Part shown: piece by piece, positions 1 to 5,832 of the stretch
Layout of the letters: every line of letters begins with the position of its first letter
Position numbering within the stretch: the stretch's first letter is position 1
Made by a program: the position numbers and the translations under genes
From: Pedosphaera sp.
GTDB lineage: Bacteria; Verrucomicrobiota; Verrucomicrobiia; Limisphaerales; SXTU01
Length of the DNA: 5,832 bases
Direction: 5' to 3'
Assembly (NCBI GenBank): GCA_009695395.1
Contig: SIBB01000243.1
Span: 1-5,832, forward strand
The notes under the pieces: generated by a model
The model's database searches: none
The model's input: the letters and a program-made list of their open reading frames with translations, nothing else
What the model was told of the DNA's origin: nothing

Positions 1-1
1 G

Positions 2-2191
2 AAGCAGTTGGACAACTTCCGTCAGGAACTCACCGAGGGCGGCGGGCTCTCGTCGTATCCGCATCCTTATCTGATGCCGGACTTCTGGCAGTTCCCGACA
101 GTCTCGATGGGCCTCGGTCCCATCGGCTCCATTTACCAGGCGCGGTTCAACCGCTACCTCAAGGCACGCGGCTTCCTCAAGGGCGAGGAGTCCAAGGTCT
201 GGTGCTTCGTGGGCGACGGCGAGAGCGACGAACCCGAATCGCTCGGCTCCATCACGCTCGGTTCGCGCGAGAACCTCGACAACCTCGTCTGGGTCATCAA
301 CTGCAACCTCCAGCGCCTCGACGGCCCGGTGCGCGGCAACGGCAAAATTATCCAGGAACTCGAAGCGCTCTTCCGCGGCGCGAGCTGGAACGTCATCAAG
401 GTCATCTGGGGCAGCGATTGGGACGACCTGCTCGCCCGCGACACCACCGGCCTGCTACTCAAGCGCATGGAAGAAGCGGTGGACGGCGATTATCAGAAAT
501 ACACCGTCGAGCCGGGCAGCTACATTCGGAAGCATTTCTTCGGCAAGTATCCCGAGCTGCTGCCGCTGGTGCATCACCTCACGGACGAGCAGCTCCGCAA
601 GCTCATGCGCGGCGGCCACGACACTCGGAAAGTTTACGCCGCCTACAAGGCCGCGACCGAGCACAAGGGTTCGCCCACCGTCATTCTCGCGAAGACCATC
701 AAGGGCTACGGCCTCGGCGAGGCGGGCGAAGGCCGCAACATTTCCCACAACCAAAAGAAGATGAACGAGAAGGAGCTCCGCGAGTTCCGCGAGCGCTTCA
801 AGGTTCCCATCGGCGACGACGAGATTGCCGAGATGCCCTTCTACCGGCCCGCGCCCGACAGCGCGGAGACGAAGTATCTGCTGGAGCGCCGCAAGAAACT
901 CGGCGGCTTCCTCCCGAAGCGCATCGTCAATGCCCCGCCGCTCACCGTGCCGAAGCTCGAGTTCTTCGCCGACACCTTCAAAGGCTCCGGCAAGTCGGTG
1001 GCCTCGACCACGATGGCCTTCGTCGGCCTCCTGCGCGGCCTGCTGAAGCACCCCGGCGTCGGTCGCAACATCGTCCCCATCATCCCCGACGAGGCGCGCA
1101 CGTTCGGCATGGACGCGCTCTTCCGCGAGGTCGGCATCTACGCGCACAAGGGCCAGCTCTACGAGCCGGTGGACAAGAAATCCCTGCTCTATTATCACGA
1201 GACCAAGGACGGACAGATTCTCGAAGAGGGCATCACCGAGGCCGGCTCGATGGCGTCGTTCATCGCGGCGGGCACGGCTTACGCCACGCACGGCGTGAAC
1301 ATGATTCCCTTCTACACCTACTACTCGATGTTCGGCTTCCAGCGCATCGGTGACCAGATGTGGCTGGCCGGCGACATCAAGGCAAAGGGCTTCCTCCTCG
1401 GCGCGACCAGCGGCCGCACCTCCCTCAACGGCGAGGGTCTCCAACATCAAGACGGCCACAGCCTCCTGCTCGCGAGCACCATCCCGACGTTGATGGCCTA
1501 CGACGCAGCCTTCGCCTACGAAGTCGCCGTCATCATCGCGGAAGGCCTGCGCCGGATGTATCAGGAAGGCGAGGAAATCTTCTACTACCTCTGCCTCTAC
1601 AACGACAACTACGCGCAGCCCGCGATGCCCGCCGGCGTCGAGCAAGGCATCCTCGACGGCCTCTACAAGTTCCGCCCCGGCGCGACCAGCAAGGCGCACA
1701 AGGCCCACCTCATCGGCAGCGGCCCCATCATCAACAGCGCGATGCGCGCGCAGGAAATCCTCGCCGAGCGCTACAACGTCTCCGCTGATGTCTGGAGCGC
1801 GACGAACTACAAGCTGCTCCGCAACGACGCGCTCCGGTGCGAGCGTTGGAACATGCTCCACCCGACCGAGCCAGCGAAGAAGCCGCGCGTCACCGAGTTA
1901 CTGGAGAAGGAGCAAGGCGTCTTCGTCGCTGTGTCCGACAACATGAAGATTGTCCCCGACCAGATTGCGCCCTGGGTTCCTGGCGGCCTCACCACGCTCG
2001 GCACCGACGGCTTCGGCCGCAGCGACACGCGTGAACGGCTCCGTCGCTTCTTCGAGGTGGACGCGGAGCTGACCGTCATCGCCACGCTGCACGCGCTGGC
2101 GAAGAAAGGTGCCATCGAGCGCACCGTCGTCGCCCAGGCGATCAAGGACTTGAACGTGAACCCCGAGAAACTCGCGCCGGTTCTTCTCTGA
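2..2191 (+). CDS. aceE: Pyruvate dehydrogenase E1 component, homodimeric AceE type (5'-truncated by window edge)
   Basis: This is the thiamine-diphosphate (ThDP) E1 subunit, which decarboxylates pyruvate and acetylates the E2 lipoyl group in the cytosolic complex. The frame is open from base 2 to a TGA at 2189-2191, giving 729 visible codons. The TTG at 8-10 is the Leu of a conserved QLDNFRQE stretch, not a start, so the gene begins upstream of the window. Numbering residues from that TTG, the ThDP/Mg motif runs from GDG (69-71) to NCN (98-100), with D70, N100 and Q102 as expected ligands. Other key residues are H247 in the mobile loop (NISH), the catalytic E411 (ITEAG), Y439 and H480 (GLQH). 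Adding 160 reproduces the E. coli AceE positions as I recall them (H407, E571, Y599, H640) and its 887-residue end. About 158 N-terminal residues are therefore missing, including the E2-binding region. It is the first visible gene of the pdh operon. Single-chain E1 is distinct from the alpha/beta PdhA/PdhB type. Confidence 0.97.
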   Translation, partial: KQLDNFRQELTEGGGLSSYPHPYLMPDFWQFPTVSMGLGPIGSIYQARFNRYLKARGFLKGEESKVWCFVGDGESDEPESLGSITLGSRENLDNLVWVINCNLQRLDGPVRGNGKIIQELEALFRGASWNVIKVIWGSDWDDLLARDTTGLLLKRMEEAVDGDYQKYTVEPGSYIRKHFFGKYPELLPLVHHLTDEQLRKLMRGGHDTRKVYAAYKAATEHKGSPTVILAKTIKGYGLGEAGEGRNISHNQKKMNEKELREFRERFKVPIGDDEIAEMPFYRPAPDSAETKYLLERRKKLGGFLPKRIVNAPPLTVPKLEFFADTFKGSGKSVASTTMAFVGLLRGLLKHPGVGRNIVPIIPDEARTFGMDALFREVGIYAHKGQLYEPVDKKSLLYYHETKDGQILEEGITEAGSMASFIAAGTAYATHGVNMIPFYTYYSMFGFQRIGDQMWLAGDIKAKGFLLGATSGRTSLNGEGLQHQDGHSLLLASTIPTLMAYDAAFAYEVAVIIAEGLRRMYQEGEEIFYYLCLYNDNYAQPAMPAGVEQGILDGLYKFRPGATSKAHKAHLIGSGPIINSAMRAQEILAERYNVSADVWSATNYKLLRNDALRCERWNMLHPTEPAKKPRVTELLEKEQGVFVAVSDNMKIVPDQIAPWVPGGLTTLGTDGFGRSDTRERLRRFFEVDAELTVIATLHALAKKGAIERTVVAQAIKDLNVNPEKLAPVLL

Positions 2192-2224
2192 GCCATCCTG
2201 TTCGCAAATCCCCCACCTGAATTT
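2192..2224 (+). other. aceE-aceF intergenic leader without Shine-Dalgarno
   Basis: This 33-nt spacer lies between the E1 stop and the E2 ATG. It is C-rich, with a CCCCCACCTGA stretch ending just before AATTTATG, and has no purine-rich GGAG-like site at the usual distance. It is a whole number of codons (11) and contains no stop, and no ATG, GTG or TTG lies in the E2 frame. ATG 2225 is therefore the only standard start after the E1 stop. I see no terminator hairpin, so cotranscription of E1 and E2 is likely. Confidence 0.6.
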
Positions 2225-3481
2225 ATGGACGTTAAACTCCCCAACCTCGGCGAAGGTGCCGACTCCGGCACCGTCGTCAACCTGCTGGTCAAAGCGGGTG
2301 ACACCGTCACCGCCGGCCAAGGCCTCCTCGAACTCGAAAGCGAAAAAGCCGTCGCCACCATCCCCGCTCCGGCGGGCGGCGTGGTTGGCCAGATCTTCGT
2401 GAAGCTCGGCGACAAGGTCAGCGTGGGCCAACGCCTGATCTCCCTCGGCGACACCGCTGCCGCACCCGCCGCCGCCCCGGCCCCGGCCGCTGCCAAGCAG
2501 GCCGCAGCCCCGCCCATTGCCGCACACCCCATCGCCGAACTGCCGCCCGCGCAACCCGGCGTGGAACCCACCGCCTCACCTTCCATCCGCCGCATCGCGC
2601 GCGAGCTGGGCATTGACCTCACGCAAGTCCGCGCGAGCGAGCGTGGCGGTCGCATCGTGATGAGCGACGTGCGCGCTTACATCGCGCAGCTTCAGAGTCT
2701 GGCCGCCGCTCCGAAGGCCGCACCCGCCGCTGCCGTGGCCGAGAAGCCCGCCGTGGAGAGCGTGGACTTCTCCAAATGGGGTGAAATCTCCAAGAAGCCC
2801 ATGTCCATGCTGCGCAAAGTCATTGCGCGCCGCATGACCGAGAACTGGAACGCCATCCCGCACGTCACGCAGTTCGACGAGGCCGACATCACCGCGCTCT
2901 TGGAGCTGCGGAAGAAGTTCGCGCCCGCCTACGAGGCCAAGGGCACGCGGCTCACGCTGACTTCCTTCGCGCTCAAAGCCGTCGCCGCCACGCTGAAGAA
3001 GCATCCCATTTTCAACAGCTCGCTCGACGAGGTAGCCAACGAAATCGTGCTCAAGGAATACGTCCACCTCGGCCTCGCCGTGGACACCGACGCCGGACTC
3101 ATCGTCCCCGTCCTCCGCGACGCGGACAAGAAGAGCCTGCTGGAGTTGTCCAAGAGCATCGAGGAGCTGGCGAAGAAAGCCCGCGACCGCAAGGTGTCTG
3201 CCGACGAGCTCAAGGGCGGCACGTTCACCATCTCGAATCAGGGCGGCATCGGCGGCGCGCACTTCACGCCCATCGTCAACAAGCCGGAAGTCGCCATCCT
3301 CGGCCTCGGCAAGGGCGCGTTGCAAGCCGTCGTGCGCGAGAAGCAAATCGTGCAGCGCATGATGCTCCCCATCGCCATCAGCTACGACCACCGCGTGATT
3401 GACGGCGGTGCCGCCGCGCGTTTCACCGTGGACCTGCTCGCAGCTCTGGAAGGCTTCAAAGAAGCCGACGTCACCCTTTAA
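2225..3481 (+). CDS. aceF: Dihydrolipoyllysine acetyltransferase (pyruvate dehydrogenase E2), single lipoyl domain
   Basis: This 418-residue protein is the core of the complex and transfers the acetyl group from lipoamide to CoA. Domains in order: one lipoyl domain (about 1-75) with the lipoylated lysine K41 in ESEKA; an Ala/Pro-rich flexible linker (about 77-117); a peripheral-subunit-binding domain (about 118-154, starting PSIRRIARELG) that docks E1 or E3; a second Ala-rich linker (about 157-178); and the catalytic domain (about 185-418). In the catalytic domain, S337 (TISNQGG) and the DHRVIDG motif with H389 and D393 are intact. The 52-residue S-to-H spacing matches the known Azotobacter enzyme. 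The HFTPIVNKPEVAILGLGKG stretch resembles E2 proteins that pair with AceE-type E1. E. coli AceF has three lipoyl domains and is much longer; this form has one. The binding-domain loop reads ASERGGRI where many relatives have a GTG-type loop. A 2-oxoglutarate or branched-chain E2 is less likely, given the E1 next door. Confidence 0.95.
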   Translation: MDVKLPNLGEGADSGTVVNLLVKAGDTVTAGQGLLELESEKAVATIPAPAGGVVGQIFVKLGDKVSVGQRLISLGDTAAAPAAAPAPAAAKQAAAPPIAAHPIAELPPAQPGVEPTASPSIRRIARELGIDLTQVRASERGGRIVMSDVRAYIAQLQSLAAAPKAAPAAAVAEKPAVESVDFSKWGEISKKPMSMLRKVIARRMTENWNAIPHVTQFDEADITALLELRKKFAPAYEAKGTRLTLTSFALKAVAATLKKHPIFNSSLDEVANEIVLKEYVHLGLAVDTDAGLIVPVLRDADKKSLLELSKSIEELAKKARDRKVSADELKGGTFTISNQGGIGGAHFTPIVNKPEVAILGLGKGALQAVVREKQIVQRMMLPIAISYDHRVIDGGAAARFTVDLLAALEGFKEADVTL

Positions 3482-3501
3482 TCCAACACCCTCTCCCAAA
3501 C
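3482..3501 (+). other. aceF-lpdA intergenic leader without Shine-Dalgarno
   Basis: This 20-nt spacer between the E2 TAA and the E3 ATG consists almost entirely of C, A and T. It has no purine-rich ribosome-binding motif and no room for a terminator. The short distance points to one transcript, possibly with translational coupling. ATG 3502 is supported as the E3 start because the FAD-binding beta strand begins about six residues later, as is normal for the family. Confidence 0.6.
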
Positions 3502-4914
3502 ATGGAACCGACCAAGACAGACCTCGTTGTAGTAGGCGCCGGCCCCGGCGGATACGCCGCTGCGTTCTACGCCGCTGACCTCGGCAAGAAGGTGATTCTC
3601 CTCGAACGCGACCCGAAGCTCGGCGGCGTGTGCCTGAATCGCGGCTGCATCCCCTCGAAGGCGCTGCTCCACGCGACCCACACCATCAGCGCGGCGAAGG
3701 AGTCCGCCCATCGCGGTATCACCTTCGGCGCACCGCAAATCGAGTTGGACAAGCTCCGCGCGTGGAAGGACTCCATCATCGCCAAGCTCTCCGGCGGCAT
3801 CACGCAGCTCGCGTCGAAGCGCGGCGTCACAGTCATCCACGGGCGCGGCTACTTCGAGGACTCCAACACCCTCCGCGTCGAGACCGAGGCTGGGCAGCAG
3901 TTCATCACCTACGACCACGCCATCGTCGCCGTCGGCTCGAAGCCCGCCTTGCCCAAGGCCTTCGACCTCGGCAACCCGCGCGTCATGACCTCCACCGAGG
4001 CGCTGGAGATTGAGGAGATTCCCGAGACGCTGCTCATCATCGGCGGCGGCTACATCGGCATGGAACTCGGCACCGTCTATGCCGCCCTCGGCAGCAAAAT
4101 CACCGTCATCGAGGCGCTGGATAACATTCTCCTCGGGGCCGACGCCGACCTCGCGCGGCCCGTGATGGCTTACGCGAAGAAGAATTTCTCCGAGGTGCGC
4201 CTAAAGGCGAAGGTCCTGAAGATGTCCACCGCCGGGAAGCAAATCAAAGTCATCTCCGAGCACGAAGGCCAGCCGAAGGAAGAACTCTACGACCGCGTCC
4301 TCGTCTCCGTGGGCCGCTCGCCGAACAGCGAAGACCTCGGCCTCGAAAACACCAAGGCCAAGCTCGACGAAAAAGGCTTCCTCATCGTCAACGACCAGCA
4401 GCAGACCAGCGACCCCGCCATCTACGCCATCGGCGACATCGCGGGTGGCGTGCTGCTCGCTCACAAGGCGTCGCGGGAGGCCCGCACCGCCGTGGAAATT
4501 ATCACCGGCGAATCGAGCGGCGCGGACAAAGCCATCATCCCCGCCGTTGTCTTTACCGACCCCGAGGTTGCGTGGTGCGGCCTGACCGAGGCCGAGGCGA
4601 AGGCCAAGGGCATCGAAGTCACCGTGGCGAAATTCCCGTGGGGCGCGAGCGGACGCGCGCTGACCTTCGACCGCACCGACGGCCTGACCAAGCTCATCAT
4701 TGACCCGGCGACCGAGCGCGTCCTGGGCGTGGGCATCGTCGGTCACGGCGCGGGCGAACTCATCGCCGAAGGCGTGCTCGCCGTCGAGATGGGCGCGACC
4801 GCGAAGGACCTTTCCCTCTGCGTCCACCCGCACCCGACCCTCTCCGAGACGTTGATGGAAAGCGCCGAAGTCTTCTACGGCCACGCCACCCACGTCTTCG
4901 CGCGGAAGAAGTAG
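3502..4914 (+). CDS. lpdA: Dihydrolipoyl dehydrogenase (E3)
   Basis: This 470-residue FAD flavoprotein reoxidises dihydrolipoyl-E2 and reduces NAD+ to NADH. Its length is typical, and it lacks the extra N-terminal lipoyl domain that some E3 proteins carry. The FAD-binding Rossmann motif GAGPGG is at 12-17. The redox disulfide is C44 and C49 in CLNRGC, followed by IPSK. A second Rossmann motif for NAD, GGGYIG, is at 181-186, with an acidic residue after the next strand (VIEA), which favours NAD+ over NADP+. The second FAD motif AIGDIAGG includes D312. The C-terminal dimer interface carries the catalytic pair H444 and E449 in HPHPTLSE. It follows E2 by 20 nt and closes the pdh operon. Because it is the only E3 in view, it may also serve 2-oxoglutarate dehydrogenase or the glycine cleavage system in this organism; that is an inference. 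Mercuric reductase and glutathione reductase are excluded by the HPHPTLSE and CLNRGC contexts and by the operon. Confidence 0.97.
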   Translation: MEPTKTDLVVVGAGPGGYAAAFYAADLGKKVILLERDPKLGGVCLNRGCIPSKALLHATHTISAAKESAHRGITFGAPQIELDKLRAWKDSIIAKLSGGITQLASKRGVTVIHGRGYFEDSNTLRVETEAGQQFITYDHAIVAVGSKPALPKAFDLGNPRVMTSTEALEIEEIPETLLIIGGGYIGMELGTVYAALGSKITVIEALDNILLGADADLARPVMAYAKKNFSEVRLKAKVLKMSTAGKQIKVISEHEGQPKEELYDRVLVSVGRSPNSEDLGLENTKAKLDEKGFLIVNDQQQTSDPAIYAIGDIAGGVLLAHKASREARTAVEIITGESSGADKAIIPAVVFTDPEVAWCGLTEAEAKAKGIEVTVAKFPWGASGRALTFDRTDGLTKLIIDPATERVLGVGIVGHGAGELIAEGVLAVEMGATAKDLSLCVHPHPTLSETLMESAEVFYGHATHVFARKK

Positions 4915-4923
4915 CGTGTAGTT
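4915..4923. other. Nine-base convergent gap between lpdA and the deacetylase gene
   Basis: The E3 TAG (4912-4914) and the deacetylase TGA (complement of 4924-4926) are separated by only nine bases. No independent terminator fits here. Transcripts from both sides must end inside, or run through, the opposing coding sequence, unless the weak hairpin overlapping the end of lpdA (around 4891-4918) acts as a stop. Confidence 0.8.
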
Positions 4924-5796
4924 TCAACCGCCATCCAACCCGCGCAGATAGGCGAGGATGAGTTCTGGCAGGTCGTTGCTGTAGCCGCCTTCGAGCACGC
5001 TGACGACGGGGACGCTGAGGTCCCGCAGGGATTTGCCAAGCCACTGAAAATCTTCCGCCTCCAGGGTCTCCTGCGCGAGGGGGTCCCGCGCGTAGGCGTC
5101 GAAGCCGGCGCTGACGACGACCACGTCGGGCTTCTGCGCTTTGAGGGCGTCGAGGGCGCGGGTGAGGATTTTGCGGTAGTCGTCGCGCGGGGTGCGCGGG
5201 GCGACGGGGTAGTTTAAGCAGTTGTCTCCAACGTTCTGCGTGCCGGTGCCGGGATAGCACGGGTGTTGGTGGATGGAGTGGAAGAACGCGCCGGGCTTGC
5301 CGAGCAGGATGGCCTCGGTGCCGTTTCCGTGGTGGACATCGAAGTCGTAAACGGCGACGCGTTTCGCGCCGGTGGCGAGGGCTTCGAGGGCGGTGATGGC
5401 GACTTGGTTCAGGTAGCAGAAGCCCATCGCGCGGTTGCCCATGGCGTGGTGGCCGGGCGGGCGCAGGAGGCTGAAGGGGTGCCCGCCTTTCCGCGCGAGG
5501 GCGAGGGCGCGGAGTCCGCCGCCGATGGAGCGGAGGGCGTGATCGTGGATGCCGGGGTGCGCCGGGGTGTCGCCGTCGAAGGCGTCCGTCGCGGCCTTCA
5601 CGCGGGCGAGGTGGTCCTTCGTGTGCGCGCGCAGGATGGTTTCCTCAGGCACGTCGGCGGGCTTGTCCCAAGTGAGTTTTAGCTCCTGCTGGCTGCGGAG
5701 TTTCTCGAGCGTGCGCGTGATGCGTTGGGGTCGCTCGGGATGGCCGGGGGCGTGGTAGTTGACGCAGCGTTCGTCGGTGATGAGGTGCAGCGGCAT
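4924..5796 (-). CDS. Zinc-dependent deacetylase, histone deacetylase / acetoin utilization (AcuC-like) superfamily
   Basis: This 290-residue protein belongs to the arginase/deacetylase fold and is probably a cytosolic amidohydrolase that removes acetyl groups. The N-terminus has YHAPGHPERPQRI (residues 14-26), typical of the family. The active-site histidine pair is H116-H117 in RPPGHHA. The YDFDVHHGNGT block supplies charge-relay D151 and zinc ligands D153 and H155. The third zinc ligand is D233 in AGFDA, and the transition-state tyrosine is Y272 in LEGGYS. All catalytic positions are therefore present, and activity is expected. Length matches small bacterial class II-like members rather than the longer AcuC or acetylpolyamine amidohydrolases. 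No signal peptide or membrane segment is evident. The ATG at 5794-5796 is chosen because the first core strand (LHLITDE) starts directly after it; no ATG, GTG or TTG lies in frame between it and the window end. The substrate cannot be deduced. It converges on the pdh operon, which makes a tie to acetyl-CoA metabolism or protein acetylation possible but unproven. Confidence 0.93.
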   Translation of the reverse strand: MPLHLITDERCVNYHAPGHPERPQRITRTLEKLRSQQELKLTWDKPADVPEETILRAHTKDHLARVKAATDAFDGDTPAHPGIHDHALRSIGGGLRALALARKGGHPFSLLRPPGHHAMGNRAMGFCYLNQVAITALEALATGAKRVAVYDFDVHHGNGTEAILLGKPGAFFHSIHQHPCYPGTGTQNVGDNCLNYPVAPRTPRDDYRKILTRALDALKAQKPDVVVVSAGFDAYARDPLAQETLEAEDFQWLGKSLRDLSVPVVSVLEGGYSNDLPELILAYLRGLDGG

Positions 5797-5832
5797 GGGG
5801 GTGGAATACGGGAGTCAGGGCAGGTTTGCAAA
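5797..5832 (-). other. Upstream region of the deacetylase gene (partial)
   Basis: These 36 bases precede the deacetylase ATG and reach the window edge. Read on the - strand they are C-rich next to the start (CCACCCC before ATG) and have no Shine-Dalgarno motif. The frame stays open to the edge without a start codon. A TTGCAA and a TATTCC 17 nt apart can be picked out, but the match to a sigma-70 promoter is weak and the second box lies only five bases from the ATG. I therefore do not call a promoter. Confidence 0.4.

Noticed and set aside
8..10. TTG as the start codon of the E1 gene
   Set aside because: The frame is open to base 2, and the TTG encodes the Leu of the conserved QLDNFRQE segment that sits about 160 residues into AceE proteins. 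The true start is outside the window.
202..1353. 383-codon + strand open frame overlapping E1 in another frame
   Set aside because: The product is very rich in Arg, His and Pro, as expected from a shifted frame of GC-rich coding DNA, and no family is recognisable.
455..1861. Long antisense open frame (468 codons) opposite E1
   Set aside because: It lies wholly inside E1, which has full family conservation. Its translation is a low-complexity Ala/Glu/Val/Arg-rich string with no recognisable domain, which is typical of the complementary frame of GC-rich genes.
2453..2575. Ala/Pro repeat stretch in E2 considered as a DNA repeat element
   Set aside because: It codes for the flexible Ala/Pro linker that normally joins the lipoyl and subunit-binding domains, so protein function explains the repetitive bases.
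2576..3499. Antisense open frame opposite E2 (and similar frames opposite E1/E2 and E3)
   Set aside because: Composition is biased and there is no domain. These are shadows of well-supported genes on the + strand.
5263..5682. + strand open frame of 139 codons opposite the deacetylase
   Set aside because: The - strand frame contains all deacetylase catalytic motifs. The + strand translation is Gly/Val/Ala/Glu-rich with no recognisable motif.
5802..5831. Sigma-70-like promoter for the deacetylase (TTGCAA, 17-nt spacer, TATTCC on the - strand)
   Set aside because: Only about four and three of six positions match the consensus boxes, and the -10-like box is only five bases from the ATG. This is not enough to support a promoter.

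Overview
The window is an ordinary, GC-rich bacterial region with very tight gene packing. Three genes on the + strand encode the whole pyruvate dehydrogenase complex, in the order E1 (aceE, 5' end cut off by the window edge), E2 (dihydrolipoyl acetyltransferase) and E3 (dihydrolipoyl dehydrogenase). A fourth gene, on the - strand, converges on them and encodes an intact zinc-dependent deacetylase of the histone deacetylase/acetoin-utilization family.

Layout: 2-2191 E1; a 33-nt gap; 2225-3481 E2; a 20-nt gap; 3502-4914 E3; a 9-nt convergent gap; 4924-5796 (-) deacetylase; then 36 nt to the window end. No stretch over 40 nt lacks a gene. I see no tRNA, rRNA, CRISPR array, insertion sequence, attachment site or long repeat. 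The promoter of the pdh operon must lie upstream of the window.

How the genes work together: E1 (homodimeric AceE type) decarboxylates pyruvate on thiamine diphosphate and reductively acetylates the lipoyl-lysine of E2. E2 passes the acetyl group to CoA. E3 reoxidises the dihydrolipoyl group with FAD and NAD+. The net products are acetyl-CoA, CO2 and NADH. Catalytic residues of all three are present, and the reading frames are uninterrupted. The deacetylase removes acetyl groups from an unknown substrate (protein lysine, polyamine or small molecule). A functional link to acetyl-CoA production is suggested only by its position.

Organism: a free-living-type bacterium with high GC and codon third positions mostly G or C. 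The three visible start codons have C/A- or pyrimidine-rich leaders with no Shine-Dalgarno motif. This fits lineages that use that signal little. Verrucomicrobiota or a related PVC group is my guess, but I cannot establish taxonomy from this sequence. I found no convincing evidence of a previously undescribed system; the findings are modest details of a well-known pathway.
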